NCBI GenBank assembly: GCA_030544215.1
Contig: JARZZO010000016.1
Location: 59,933,501 to 59,997,500, forward strand
DNA length: 64,000 bases
Direction of reading: 5' to 3'
DNA from: Zantedeschia hybrid cultivar
Taxonomy: Eukaryota > Streptophyta > Magnoliopsida > Alismatales > Araceae
Below are positions 23,894 to 34,922 of this stretch, one piece after another (the stretch's first letter is position 1; every line of letters begins with the position of its first letter). The notes under the pieces were generated by a model. The model saw nothing but the letters and a program-made list of their open reading frames with translations. It was not told where the DNA came from and searched no databases. The position numbers and the translations under genes were made by a program.

Positions 23894-25640
23894 AACATAT
23901 GTAACTCGTGTGAGTCTACTCCGTAGTTGTCCCGAATCACTAATCTCAACCTCCTCCAAGTTGAGTATGAATTCCACTTGAGAAGCTTGAGGGATCAATC
24001 AACTAATGATCTAGCACAACTAGGTCTGAAGTGGCTGATGCTGTTTGGCAAACTAGAGGTGATGAACCCACAAATAGTGGGAACACTTATTGAAAGAGTG
24101 GGAATGTGGACCAAAACTTACATGCTACTCTTTAATTAGATCTCTACAATGGGCACAACTAGCCCTAGCTTGAAGGTCCCCAGTCACTCTCTCATGTAAC
24201 CAGCCACTACAGACCAATATATATAGGAACTTATCCACAATCAAGAACTCTATCAAAGGAACCAATGAAAAGAGTGTAAGAAGGAGAAGATAAGATTAGA
24301 AGAGGTGTGCTAGCTATTTCTAGCGTCGAGTCTAAAAAGCACCCTCTTTTTCGACCTGCTTTCACTGGCATCCATCTTGACTTACACATCTATTATTGAA
24401 CTAAATTGCCAGTTCGAAACTCGAGTGAATGAATGGAGAGACTTAGAATTAATGTGGGCATGGGGTGCTTGTGAAAGGATAATATTAACGTGATAGAAAA
24501 TTTTCTCCACTTTTTTTATCCAGTTAAGGTGAGTGAAAGGAAGAGTTCAAGACTTTAAAATATTGTTGTACTTTTACTAAGAAAAATGGATAACTTCTTC
24601 TGTCACGTTAGCAATACTCCTTGTGAAATGATGGTGTGAGACTAATGGATAAACTTTACCACTGCTATAAACTTCTCCCTCAAATTGATGAATAAAGAAG
24701 ACCATTTTTGTTAATGAGATTGAACGCTGGTCCAAATTTGACATGAGAATATTATGTGGGAGTCTCATAAGAATAGTATTACCCCTCCTAAGTTAGGAAC
24801 TATAAAGTTAAACAAAAAGTAAGATATTAAAATATAAGGACATATAATTTTTATGTGATATAAGAAGATAAATCATTTCTTATTTATCTCTCTTCCTCGT
24901 CCCCCTTTCTCTTTTCCTTCTTTCACCTTCACCCCCCCCACCCCCCCCCCCCCACCTCTTCTGACTTCATTAAACTCACCCACCATGCATATTCTCTCTC
25001 TCTCTCTCATTTATTTTCGACTCCTCTCTTGTCCTCTCTTCTTCTTCTTTTCTCTAGTTTTATAGAGGCCAATAATTAACTTACTCACAATTCCATAGTG
25101 ATTTAGTTGATTGGACGTCAAATATGATAAGATGGAATATGATCAACTCTGAAAATACGATGAACAATAAAATTGTTCAAAGATGTGACAACGACATTAA
25201 GTGTATGTGTGTAAATCACACAGATAAATGAATTTTTTTTTTTACTAGCTAGATACCATGTTATAATTCTATTTGCGTGAACATATTCTGTAGGAAAATA
25301 AATGTCATATATGCGCTTAATAAATGATACAACTTGGGTTAAAAAATGTCCCTCATGATTCATTCCCCACGTAGACTTTGTTTGGAATATTTTTAATATA
25401 TCCGTCTACTATCTAGTATAACTTAAAAAGAGGGGCATGCATATCTTTCTCGAGGATATGTATAACATTCATTGTTATTTTCTTGGACAATTGTAATAAT
25501 AGAAACAAATTATAAAACAACCATTTAAACCATCTTGTAATTGAAAAATTCTAAATTAAAAAATATTTAAATTATAAAAAATATAAAATTACTAAAGAAT
25601 ATTTCGCCTACACAACTATATAACCTTAGATATAACTTGT
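23894..25640. other. Intergenic DNA including a C homopolymer
   Basis: No gene is seen. Around 24932-24956 the plus strand is almost pure C (runs of 8, 9 and more C separated by single A). It is followed by a (TC)n tract near 24993-25008. The open frame at 23927-24139 has no recognised domain. Confidence 0.4.
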
Positions 25641-26020
25641 AGGGATCTTTATAAATGTATCTTTGAAAAATGTTATATTTTCATATATACCCCAACTGTC
25701 ACATTTTGTTATCAATGCCCTTGAAATACTTAGAAAGGTTACATTTATATCCCTCCATCAAAATGTGGTTAAATTAAATGTAAATATTTTGCATAGATAC
25801 CCTTAAATTTAGTAATATTTTGTATACATACTTCTCGATTCACTAAAATTTTGTGTAGGTACCTCTAATGTTATTAAGATTTATGGAATCTTTTTGAGAT
25901 ATTCGGTTAAAATTTACTTGACCGAAGAGTATAAATACAATTTTGCTGAAGATTTCAGAGATATCAATGACCAACATACATGCAAACACGATATTGTCAG
26001 GGGCTATATACAAAACTCCC
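25640..26020. repeat. Dispersed 'GCATATNTACCC' repeat, first of about five
   Basis: The segment is marked by phrases such as TTGCATAGATACCCTTAA, ACTAAAATTTTGTGTAGGTA and GATTTCAGAGATATCAATGA. Similar phrases recur at about 33370-33640, 37190-37570, 38750-38980 and 42690-43140. Similarity is diffuse, as in an old MITE-like family. No coding frame is conserved between copies. Confidence 0.5.
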
Positions 26021-26299
26021 GCCAAGTGCCAACCTCTTGCCTTCCTAGCTCCGGGGGGGGACCGGGCAGATAACTCCCAGCTCAACCCTCCTCCGCCAGT
26101 GTCATTTGCGTAATTATCTCAAAAACCGCGACACCATTTCGGTCATCCCGCCCGACAATTACTTGTGTCGGGGGCCAGGGGCGTCGTGTGCGTCTTTGCT
26201 GTGACAGGAAAAAACTGGGACCCGCCGACCCCACCCATGTGCCCCCACCCCCCCTCCTTCTCTCTCTGTCTTCCTCACCCGCTCCCTCCCCTGCTCTGC

Positions 26300-26453
26300 T
26301 CAATGATTAGCTCCAAAATCTCTCCTTTTTCCTCCTCCTCCGCCTCCTCTTCTCCCTTCTCTCTCTAACCTTGCTCTCCTTCTCTCTCTCTCTCCTTATC
26401 TCTCTAGCCTCTGCGTTGCCGGGTGTTCCCATTCTTGGCGCAATTGGTTAGCC
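26300..26453 (+). promoter_or_regulatory. CT-rich 5' leader of the TCP gene
   Basis: The 150 bases before the TCP start codon are pyrimidine-rich (repeated TCTCTC and CTCCTCC), a common form of plant 5' untranslated leader and core promoter. I see no convincing TATA box close by, so a TATA-less (Y-patch) promoter is likely. The boundary is approximate. Confidence 0.4.
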
Positions 26454-27320
26454 ATGGCGACCCCGGAAGGCGCGGCCAGCGGCGGCGCCCTGTCCCTGAT
26501 CGACCCCTCCCAGCGCCACAACCAGCAGCAGCTGCAGCTGCAGCAGGCGGGCGCCAATGGGTCAGCGGTGGCGGGGAAGAAGGCGCCGGCCAAGGACCGC
26601 CACAGTAAGGTGGACGGGCGGGGGCGTCGGATCCGCATGCCCATCATCTGCGCCGCGCGCGTCTTCCAGCTCACCCGCGAGCTTGGCCACAAGTCCGACG
26701 GGCAGACCATCGAGTGGCTGCTGCGCCAGGCGGAGCCCGCCATCATCGCCGCCACGGGCACCGGCACCACCCCCGCGTCCTTCTGCACCGCCTCTGCCTC
26801 GCTCCGCAACGGGCAGAACAGCCAGTCCTCCCCCTGCTCCACTTCCTCCTCCTCCGCCTCCATGTCGGCTGCTTTTGACCACAAGCCCGCCGGCGGCGTC
26901 CCGCCGGGGGGTTACCACTTCCCGCAGGCCATGGCGGCGGCGCCCTTCATACTGGGGAAGCGCCTCCGTGCCGACGACGACTCGGATGGCGGCGCTAAGG
27001 AAGACAGCGGCGGGGGTGCTGCCGGTGTTGGAGTCGGCGTCGGAATCGGAGCCCCGGGGGGGTTCTGGGCGGTGCCCACGAGGGCTTCCGAGTTCGGACA
27101 TATGTGGAGCTTCGCGGCGCCGGAGATCGTGATGCCACCGGCATCGGCGGCGATGATAACGGGGAGATTTGCGGCGGCGCAGCCGATGGGGGAGGCCTCG
27201 GCAGCGAGGGTGGGGAACTATCTACCCATTGCGCAGGGGCATCTAAACTTGCTGGCGTCCCTGTCTGGGGCGCCGACGGCGGCTGCCACGGGTGGAAGAA
27301 GAGAAGAAGAGCCACGCTAA
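26454..27320 (+). CDS. Class I TCP (PCF-type) transcription factor
   Basis: This is a nuclear DNA-binding regulator of growth and organ development genes, encoded by one 288-residue exon. The TCP domain is at residues 47-101: basic region [17 protein letters not shown], helix [19 protein letters not shown], and helix [22 protein letters not shown]. The basic region lacks the four-residue insertion of class II members, so it is class I. The [11 protein letters not shown] and TGTTPASF wording is closest to TCP7/TCP21-like proteins as I remember them. A Gln-rich segment (24-31) precedes the domain. The C-terminal third is Gly/Ala/Ser-rich and ends with [10 protein letters not shown], typical of class I. 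The start at 26454 is the first ATG in frame. GC content is very high against AT-rich flanks, as usual for monocot genes. Class I TCPs bind GGNCCCAC-type sites as dimers (family knowledge). Open frames in the other phases are shadows of the GC bias. Confidence 0.95.
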   Translation: MATPEGAASGGALSLIDPSQRHNQQQLQLQQAGANGSAVAGKKAPAKDRHSKVDGRGRRIRMPIICAARVFQLTRELGHKSDGQTIEWLLRQAEPAIIAATGTGTTPASFCTASASLRNGQNSQSSPCSTSSSSASMSAAFDHKPAGGVPPGGYHFPQAMAAAPFILGKRLRADDDSDGGAKEDSGGGAAGVGVGVGIGAPGGFWAVPTRASEFGHMWSFAAPEIVMPPASAAMITGRFAAAQPMGEASAARVGNYLPIAQGHLNLLASLSGAPTAAATGGRREEEPR

Positions 27321-28544
27321 TTGGAGTGTTGGGGCCTAGAATTCGTATTGGAGATGGGGGCTTTCCCTCTCAAGGTTGAAATGGTGGGCTGTTAGGTTTC
27401 TGTGGATTTGGATGATGTAACTAGTGTTTTCTCACCTTCTCTGCTTCTCTCTTTCTCCATGGAGAGAAGGGTCTTTCTCTTCCTTTCTGGTTTCTGCTTC
27501 CCTGTTTTGTTGTTAAGAGCTTGTGAGGTTTGCTGGAGGAGGGTAAAAGGCTACTCTTTGCTGCAAATGGGTCCCTTCACTTGTTGATTTGAGTAAGAAA
27601 GATTGGAGTTTTGGGGCCTCCTGTGTGTTTAAGATGCACATTTGGAGTGGTGAGGAGGGTTAAGTTTCTCCTCTGTGTTATAGACAAGGTAAGGTCTTGG
27701 AGCATCCTCTCTCATTGCCACAAGCAAGTGGGTCTCTGTAGGAAATGCAGCATCTGTGATGTCTTTGGGGTTGGAATTTGCCTCAAGTCAAGTCTGCTCT
27801 CCACATTATGTGTGTGTTTATTGGAAGGGATTGAAATCAAAATTTGATGCTTTCTTGGCTTCTTTTTCTTTTTCCTTTTCTCCTTTCTGCAATTGAAGTG
27901 TCGCTGCCTGAAACTTCTAAAGATCGCAAACCTTAGGTTTTGCTGCTGCAAGCTCTGTGCAGCGATTGGCTTGAAGTTATGACTTTATGGGTGTTTAATT
28001 TTGCAAAATGCCAGTGCAGAGATCAGAGAATTAGTTCATGTTTGAGATATATCAACTTGGCAGTTGTAGTTGTTGCTTGTGTTCTGGTGGGAAGATTTCT
28101 CAGTTGAAGATGTTGCGAAACAGGGATTGTGGCAGTAACAGGCTCTTTCCACATTTAAGTCTGTACAATCTAGCCAGTGCAGAGATTGGAAAGGACATAG
28201 TTGCAGAGAAGCTTCTATTTGAGCCTGTAAGTTATTCTATTTTCCATGTCTGAAGCTGTTTTCCTTAGATTTATTAGTCAGGAAATAATGGGGTCCTGTA
28301 CGTATTTCTGGATTGTTGGGTGTTCGAGTGCAAATAAAAATGTAGCTTACCTTGTTGCTCAAGTGGCCTTGCTTGTGGTGGTTTTCTTCTTCACACAGTG
28401 TAAATATGGATGCGTTGTGTCATCAGGTTGTCTCCTTTTGGTGCACAATCTTAATCTTATTTATCATCGTTGAGTGTTTGCTTATGAAACTGTGTACCCC
28501 AACGGAGTTAGTTAAAGGCGGCAAAATGATCTATTATAGACTAT
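27321..28544. other. 3' flank of the TCP gene, probably including its 3' UTR
   Basis: The DNA just after the stop has intermediate GC and T-rich stretches compatible with a 3' untranslated region. AATAAA-like hexamers occur only farther on (for example near 28331), so the polyadenylation point is unclear. Short open frames here lack recognisable domains. Confidence 0.35.
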
Positions 28545-28772
28545 CATGGTTGGCAATATCAGTCGATACCGATACGTATCGGTATCGGTATCGGTGTGTA
28601 TCGATACTATACTAAGTGGACCAACACCGGCCGACACTGACCTGGCACTGGGCCAAAAGGAATCTAGTCCCAGCCAATACTGGCCGATACGGCCGATACC
28701 GATACCGGTACGTATCGGTACCGGTACCCTCCGATACCGATACCGATACCGATATCGGTACTGCCATCCTTG
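28545..28772. mobile_element. hAT-like fold-back element built of GATACC repeats
   Basis: The element is flanked by a perfect 8-bp duplication TAGACTAT (28537-28544 and 28773-28780), the length produced by hAT transposases. Its ends CATGGTTGGCAATATC and, inverted, CAAGGATGGCAGTACC match at 12 of 16 positions. Inside, both arms consist of tandem GGTATC/GATACC hexamers around a CGGCCGA-containing centre, so the whole 228 bp can fold back on itself. Open frames (RYRYRY-type) are repeat artefacts. Confidence 0.8.
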
Positions 28773-28780
28773 TAGACTAT

Positions 28781-31315
28781 AGACAATCTATGTTATCTCC
28801 TGATTATGAAAGTTCTTTTGGGAGGACCACATGCTGTTTCTAGGACAGTGATACATACATTTCAATGAATTGACTGCCTATGAAATCTCTATTTATTATG
28901 TTCTCTAAAATTAAGCTCAATCACAAATGAAATTTGCTTCTTTTATGTTGACTTGGGTTTTTTATTCTTTCATGTCAATGGAGCCAATTGAAATAGCTAG
29001 CCCTCTTTCTCATTAACTGTGGATCCCAGGAGAATTTGGACCTTGAAAGCTTTGGCCCCATGGTTTGGATTTGGACTGCTTGTCAACTCATAAGATTCAA
29101 TAGATGGCTTGTATCTAGTGAGACATAACATTTCATTTCGAAACCAACAGATGGTTATTTTCCCATGACAAAGTCCTACTTACATCCTTGACCTCTTTCT
29201 TATTCTTGGTTACAACTTTCCCATTCAAACCATTGAGCCCTCTGTCTCTGATCCTTCTTAGAATCTCGTTTCTTTGCATTCTAGTGTTCCATACTTCAAG
29301 AATTTGAAGGAGAATCGCAGTGCATTTGATTTGTTTATGCTGGGGCTATAAATGACTCCTCAGGTGCTGCAGTGACTAGTATCACATGCGATGAGGCAAA
29401 ACTGGACATCATTGCAATTAATTATGGTGGCTATAGAATCAGTATGATGGTTTAAACATTATCTTTGTGAGGTATATCCTTGGGGCCTCCTGTTCATTAT
29501 AAGATTCAAGAGTGTGTGGTTCATGGGATCTCGTTTCAACAAGTTAATGCTGCTATTGGTCATCTTACTTCTTGTGATGACCTTTTCCATTTGATGGTTC
29601 ATTATGACTTTCTTGAAAGTGGACTGCACCACAATTAATTAATAAACAAAAATACGGGATATACAAGTATTTTTATGTGTATGCCCTCAAAACCAGCCTG
29701 GTAGAAAAAGGTGTAATGCCCACCAATCTGGTGAACCTCTCTACCTATATAAAAGAGAACAGGTACCTATTGCCCCCTTTTCTCCCCAAACAAACATCGC
29801 ATTATATCATACTTTCACTAAAGAAGTTTACGCGGTTCTGATTAGGCCCCCCGCTAGCCTAAAGAGTGGCATGAAGGCTTAGCGGCCAAATCCTAGGTTC
29901 TTCCTTTGTCATCCATGCCCTAGTCCAACCATTAGATCACTGCCTCCAAGCTGTCCAGTGTCCTCCACACAGTTCTGATTTTCTGGAAAATACCTTCTCT
30001 GGTTGATGATGGCATCTGTAAGAATGAAAAAGTCTGGGAGACTTGTAAGCCATTGTATGATGCTAGGGATAATTTCCAAACAATTTGTCTAATCTTTTGT
30101 CAAGCTTTTAGCATAATCATAATGTAGGTTTGAATATTTTTCACATTGAAGATCAACAATAAAAATTGCAATGGGTTCAACCTTGCTATTGTCCATTTGT
30201 AACTCAACATATGTGAGACTCACTTTGTCTGTGTTTTAATAGAAGGCATCCAACCTTGTCTTATGGGACGTGTTTGATTGGTTCATTTTTTCAAAACCCA
30301 TTTTCACCAGAATCAGAACAAAGAAGATTCAAAAGGGAGGACCAAAGTGAAGGGATACAAATTGGTAAAAGAGAAGTAAGAGCTTGGTCGCTTGACTGGG
30401 AATAGGGAAGGCTAGGAGGAGAAAAAAGGTTCATTCCTTTGTGGTTCACATGTATAATCGAATAAGCTTGAGAAGGAAAGGGAAAAGACTTCGTCACTGG
30501 GACTGGGAGTGAAATTATCAATCTGCAAGCTTGTGTTAATAACTAGAGATTGAGTATTTCTATGAAGGTTTAATATGGGGACTTTATGCTGTCATTAGCC
30601 TGGCAACTCTTCAGCAATTTTATTGGATTTCAGGGATTTCTAACATTTTCCTTTTTTTCTCATGCCTGGGTACTGTATGCTCTGAGACAGTTTAGCTTTG
30701 AGGGGCATCTACATAACTATCCTGGTTATCAGCCATTGATCATTACCAATTTTAAGTATTGTTTCTTTTGTCTCATATCTAATGCGGAACCATTCTAACA
30801 TTTCCTTGCCTCTTAGATTTCTATGCCATTTAGAAGGGAAGAGGGGGGAATGGAGGACAGTATACCTTGTTTCCTTCATCTAGTAGTGTTTTTATGGTTT
30901 CAATTTTTGATCCTGGTCATTCAGCATGTCTGCTTAAGGGAATTCTGAAATATTCTGCTGAATCTGCTCGCAGGTTTCTCATGTACTCGTAGCTTTGCAT
31001 CTCTCACTTGTTTAGGTGCCAGTACTGTAAATTGTGGTGTGACCTTACTTTAAGCAACACAGAAGATAATGTATTAATAACGAACTGATGAGCCTTGGGA
31101 TTGAAGCAGATAAAAAGATAGTGGTGGAGACTGTTCTAAACATTGAGCTCTAAGTGGATGTAACCTGAAATTTGACAGGGATAGGGGCCGTAGGCCTCAT
31201 ACCGCTATGCTAAGGTTAGCATTTTATGTTATTTCTCTAGTAAAGGGGTGCCTCTCTAGTGGAGCAAAAGGCACCAGGGGCAATGGACATTGATTCCTTC
31301 TGCAAGGAGATTTGA
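28781..31315. other. Intergenic DNA without recognised gene
   Basis: About 2.5 kb of moderately AT-rich sequence. I found no conserved domain, RNA gene or clear element boundary. A GACGTGTTTGATTGGTTCA segment near 30268 resembles a MITE end, but no partner was found. Confidence 0.35.
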
Positions 31316-31569
31316 GGGCATGTTTTGCAAAAGTTTACTTGAAAGCTACTTTTGTGTCTTCATTTTTTCATATAAAAGAAGTTGTGACAATTAAATTTAG
31401 ATAGCTATAAAAGTCCAACTTTCATTAGCAATCCTACTTTTTCTCCAACCTAGGGAAGTTTATTTTGTAGTTGGAAGAAACATAACTAAAACACTATATG
31501 AATGATTTCTAAAATCTAATTTCTTTCCCTGAAAATATCAAGATAGAAGTGCAAAAGTGAACACAACCT
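31316..31569. mobile_element. Tourist-like MITE, diverged second copy
   Basis: The start GGGCATGTTTTGC and the segments TTTACTTGAAAGCTACTTT and CTTTTTCTCCAACCTAGGGA parallel the element at 5895-6190. The right end near GAACACAACC is degraded. No clean target duplication remains. Confidence 0.5.
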
Positions 31570-32078
31570 AAAGCTATTCTTACTTGCCAAAGCAGTTTGC
31601 TTCTAGAGGTTTGTTGCATCTAGAGCTACAGTGTGCTCCTGTCAAGTTGGCACTGGTTGCTTTTCTAAAAAGAAAGGCTGCTTCTGTTCTGCTGTTGATG
31701 TTGCTGTCTTGAAATGGACAGAATATTCTATCCCTCATTAGTGTAAAGCTACTCATTTCCCTAATGGGAATCTTTTTCAATTTTTTTATATCCGTCAAGA
31801 TATAATATTCCTTAGATCACTCTCCCTCTCTCCTTGCAATTACCATCGAAATTTGTAACATTGTTTACCAAAGTGCAACTTCCACGGAGCGGCTGGATTT
31901 GGCGGAACATGAACTTGTTGGAGAGAACTTGTTCGCTTTGCCACGCACGATCTGATTGAATCCTGAAAAAAAGGATACTGGCACTAGAGGAGGTTTGATT
32001 TCCTACCAAGGCCCCTAGGAATTGAATCGGAGGTCATATTCCGTTTGGCCTCATCTGTGGAATGCTGAGACCTCGTTT
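31570..32078. other. Intergenic DNA without recognised gene
   Basis: Short minus-strand open frames (31580-31798 and 31812-32009) have no domain I recognise; nothing else was seen. Confidence 0.3.
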
Positions 32079-32094
32079 GGTTAGGGTATTCGCT

Positions 32095-32294
32095 GAGCCG
32101 TGTGCTCTGGCGTAACGGGCTCACCCTTCTGCCTTTGTGTCGAAGGTCCCGGGTTCGACCTATGCGCTGTCACGGGTATCCCTTTTCCCGTGTGCTCCCT
32201 CTAGTTTTTATCGAGACGTTAACCCAGGCCCTTTCCACCTTAGTAGAAATTCCTCTCTCCACTTACTACTTAAACTAACAGTTCCAAAAAAAAA
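32095..32294 (+). mobile_element. tRNA-derived SINE with 16-bp target duplication
   Basis: A 200-bp element has an RNA polymerase III A box (TGGCGTAACGG, 32108-32118) and a B box (GGTTCGACCT, from 32152) about 35 bp apart. It ends in nine A residues. It is flanked by GGTTAGGGTATTCGCT (32079-32094) and GGTTAGGATATTCGCT (32295-32310), differing at one position. The long duplication and A tail indicate LINE-driven retroposition. The open frame over it is not a gene. Confidence 0.85.
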
Positions 32295-32310
32295 GGTTAG
32301 GATATTCGCT

Positions 32311-32559
32311 TTGATATTATTATTTCTAGATTTTAGAATATATTAATTGATTAAAAAATATTAATGATAGAGATGTAAACGGGTTGAATTCTGTGCGGAT
32401 CTGATATTAGATCTATGGTCGTATCGATTAAGCTATACAACCATCGTTCAAATAAGCGGGCTATGGGTTACCATTTTTTTAACGTGCAGCCTATGAGAGG
32501 AGCAAAATGGATCTAATAACAGCTGCTTGCCTACTTGTTAAGTTGTTTCATAATCCGAT
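32311..32559. other. AT-rich spacer
   Basis: Nothing recognisable was seen between the SINE and the LTR fragment. Confidence 0.3.
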
Positions 32560-33330
32560 GGATATTAACGCGCCACTCGGCTCACGAGATCAGTTCGAAG
32601 CGGAGTCGGGTGGTCTGTTTGAAGAAGATCCGAATCGGAGACGAGTCGGTCCCCATGTCTTGCACATGTAGCAGAGACTTCAGAAGGGAGTCCTAGGGTT
32701 CATTTCTCGAGAAGTCACTCCGATGCTTAAGTCAGAACGCGTCATGTGGCAGCCGGGGGAGAAGAGAAAACATGGTCTCTTTATTTATAGACGTGAGGTA
32801 GGTAAAACCTCTATGACTTGTCTGATTTGAGACTAAACAGTTCGAGTGGTCCCCTCTTCTTTTATTACTCCGGAGCCTTCCCTTGGATTGACTCTTCGTT
32901 GGGCTCACGGCTAATGTAACATAAATTTGCGATTTTTTTAAAACTTATAATTTAATCACATTTTGTCATCTTAGCACAATTTTCACCAACAATTCATGAT
33001 GTATTAAAATAATTTTTAAAATTTTTATAAGTTAAAAAAGTAACGATTTAATCACGTATTTTTCAAGAAAAATATACTTATATAAAAGGAACTCACTCAT
33101 TTCTATAACATATATTCTTAAATTTTACATTATATTTTATATGTTAAAAAATTAACGTATCTTTCACGATATTTTCACAAAATTATTAATTTTTTTGTCA
33201 ATTTAAGATTATTTCTTCAGATCAATTTTGTTCTGAATACACTCGGTGACATTGCTCACGGCGGACCTTTGTTAGGCTAATACCCTGTCCGACACGAACC
33301 GGGTCCCAGGGGAAGTCGTGCTCATCAGAT
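32560..33330. mobile_element. LTR retrotransposon fragment
   Basis: The region contains the LTR motif CTCCGATGCTTAAGTCAG (about 32720) followed about 70 bp later by a TATA-like TTTATTTATAGACG. It ends in GC-rich DNA (CCGACACGAACCGGGTCCC). An AT-rich block at about 32925-33240 looks like a later insertion. The same motif occurs at about 54660. No protein domain and no intact LTR ends were seen. Confidence 0.55.
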
Positions 33331-33369
33331 ATAGAGAGTCGAAGTTTTCATTTAATATTCCTTCACACT

Positions 33370-33640
33370 TTTGAAATATGAATATTATCAATATATGGTC
33401 ATACTTTTCATTGTACCCCCTCCATAGTTTTCCGCCACTAGTGAACCCTAATGGTGTATGCCAAAAAATATTTGGATATTTTGCATATATAACCTTAAGT
33501 TCACTATAAATTTATACACATACACTTGAATTCACTGGAATTAAGGGTATAATTTAAACTTACTCTGAAGATGTTAAAAGTATTTATAAATAATATATGA
33601 GAGTCAAAGAGTATACATACAAATACCATAGTTAGTTTAC
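33370..33640. repeat. Dispersed 'GCATATNTACCC' repeat, copy 2
   Basis: Phrases such as GGATATTTTGCATATATAAC and TTCACTGGAATTAAGGGTAT match the family described at 25640-26020. No coding content. Confidence 0.45.
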
Positions 33641-33802
33641 AAATTAAGCACATATTATCAAAACCAATATTGGAACACCAGTAACCAGGAGTTCTCGTAT
33701 TTCCAACTTGTATTTTCATCAGGAAGAACACGAAAATACCAAAGTACGCAGAAAAAGAAGAACACTACAGAACAGAACGGGGAAGGGGGAGTGGTAACGA
33801 GC

Positions 33803-34231
33803 TCAACGACGGAGTTTCCTGCTCTGGACGGTGTTGGTCGCCCAGAGAGCCGCGCCGTAGATGACGACGTTGCCGTCGCCCTGCACGATGAGACGGTAGT
33901 TGTTGGGGCCCCGGGCGCTGCCGCTGGTCCACACCACGTCGGTGCCGGAGAAGATGACGAGGTTGCCGTTGTTCTGCAGTGTGGCCCGGCAGGAGGTGCC
34001 CTGGCCGTTGGTCCGGGACGACCAGAGAGCCCGCGACCGGTTCACGTACAGCACCAGGTTGCAGTCCCCCTGCATGATGAAGCGGTACGGCCCGTTCTCC
34101 AGGAACTGGTTGGTATTGAGGCTCTCCCCGTTGAACATGACGTCCTCCCCCACCACCACGCCGGCGGCCAACATGGTCATGGTGGCCAACAGCACGGCTG
34201 TCGTCGCCTGGGAAGACCACACCCGTGCCAT
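33803..34231 (-). CDS. GNA-type mannose-binding lectin, secreted
   Basis: This 142-residue bulb-type (GNA-like) lectin binds mannose-rich glycans; such proteins are defence or storage lectins of the secretory pathway. Residues 1-28 form a signal peptide (hydrophobic TAVLLATMTMLAAGVVV), and the mature chain starts near GEDVMFNGESL. Three subdomains carry the QxDxNxVxY mannose site. Site 1 is QGDCNLVLY (54-62, complete). Site 2 is QNNGNLVIF (86-94), with Asp replaced by Asn and Tyr by Phe, so probably weakened. Site 3 is QGDGNVVIY (117-125, complete). Cys57 and Cys81 are placed for the family's conserved disulfide. Family members often lose a C-terminal peptide; here only about 12 residues (to RKLRR) follow the last strand. 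It is a single exon with a TATA box about 95 bp upstream and high GC compared with its surroundings. Plus-strand open frames over it are shadows. Confidence 0.93.
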   Translation of the reverse strand: MARVWSSQATTAVLLATMTMLAAGVVVGEDVMFNGESLNTNQFLENGPYRFIMQGDCNLVLYVNRSRALWSSRTNGQGTSCRATLQNNGNLVIFSGTDVVWTSGSARGPNNYRLIVQGDGNVVIYGAALWATNTVQSRKLRR

Positions 34232-34240
34232 CCTCTCTTA

Positions 34241-34279
34241 TCTCTCTCTCTCTCGCGCGCGCGCACACACACACACAGA
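34241..34279 (-). repeat. Triple dinucleotide tract in the lectin 5' leader
   Basis: On the plus strand (TC)n passes directly into (GC)n and then (AC)n. In the lectin transcript this reads (GT)n(GC)n(GA)n just before the start codon. Its length is likely to vary between individuals. Confidence 0.85.
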
Positions 34280-34323
34280 TACACCTGTACTGCTACACGG
34301 AGTAGACTGCAGGCTTCCCTGCC

Positions 34324-34332
34324 ATTTTTATA
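34324..34332 (-). promoter_or_regulatory. TATA box of the lectin gene
   Basis: TATAAAAAT on the minus strand, about 93 bp before the lectin start codon. This predicts a leader of roughly 60-65 bases that includes the dinucleotide tract. Confidence 0.6.
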
Positions 34333-34547
34333 GAGGTCAGTGTATGTGAGATGGAGCTGGTGCTAGACTGCTTACCCTCTCAAAGAGACAACAACCTCCA
34401 TTACTGTTGTGGGCCGGTTTAATGTGAAAACTTGACTTGTATTTGGTGGCCGTCTTGTCCTCTCGTGATGTCCGTGGACCGTGGATAGGAGAGGAGTTGA
34501 GATCCTTTACGGTCCTAGTGGATCCAGAGGGGGGGAAGCCAAAAATG

Positions 34548-34823
34548 CCTTTTTGATCGCAGAATAGGTTAATCTGGAATTATTTATCTGGAATGAATAA
34601 TGTATACTAGAATAAAAGGTGCTTAATTTTAATAATTTTGTGAGACCTACTGGCGGAATAAGAAAGATAAACAATTCTTAGGTCTAGGATCGAATTGCTT
34701 ATTCTCCTTATTCTCCGAATCGGCTATTCGGCACCGGTATAAGTTATTCTGCTTGTCAAAGTTAAATTAAACTTATTCTTCATTTATTCTTTCTTATTCT
34801 TCTCCTATTCTCCAATCAAAATG
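34548..34823. mobile_element. MITE family with TTTGAT(T/C)GNAGAATA ends, copy A
   Basis: The left end CCTTTTTGATCGCAGAATAG and the right end ATTCTCCAATCAAAATG are inverted repeats. The interior (TATACTAGAATAA, ATTCTTAGGTCTA, CTTATTCTCCTTATTCTCCG) is shared with copy B at 35217-35487 and, more loosely, with copy C at 51903-52134. No transposase is present. Superfamily not assigned. Confidence 0.7.
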
Positions 34824-34922
34824 ACGTTTAAGGTTTTGAGTTTATGATTATGAACCGGATTGCGCACCCGTATTTGTGGTATATGTGATAGAGTCTAAAA
34901 TTGGCCTACAAGTGAGGGAGCG

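Noticed and set aside
26396..27379. Several long frames (up to 191 codons) overlapping the TCP gene
   Set aside because: They are Pro/Ala/Arg- or Gly-rich shadows of GC-rich codons; only the 26454 frame encodes the TCP domain.
28546..28843. Arg/Tyr-rich open frames (RYRYRY) near 28.6 kb
   Set aside because: They translate the GATACC hexamer repeats of the hAT-like fold-back element.
33765..34349. Long plus- and minus-strand open frames overlapping the lectin gene in other phases
   Set aside because: They are by-products of the high GC of the lectin exon; only the 33803-34231 minus frame has a signal peptide and conserved sugar-binding motifs.
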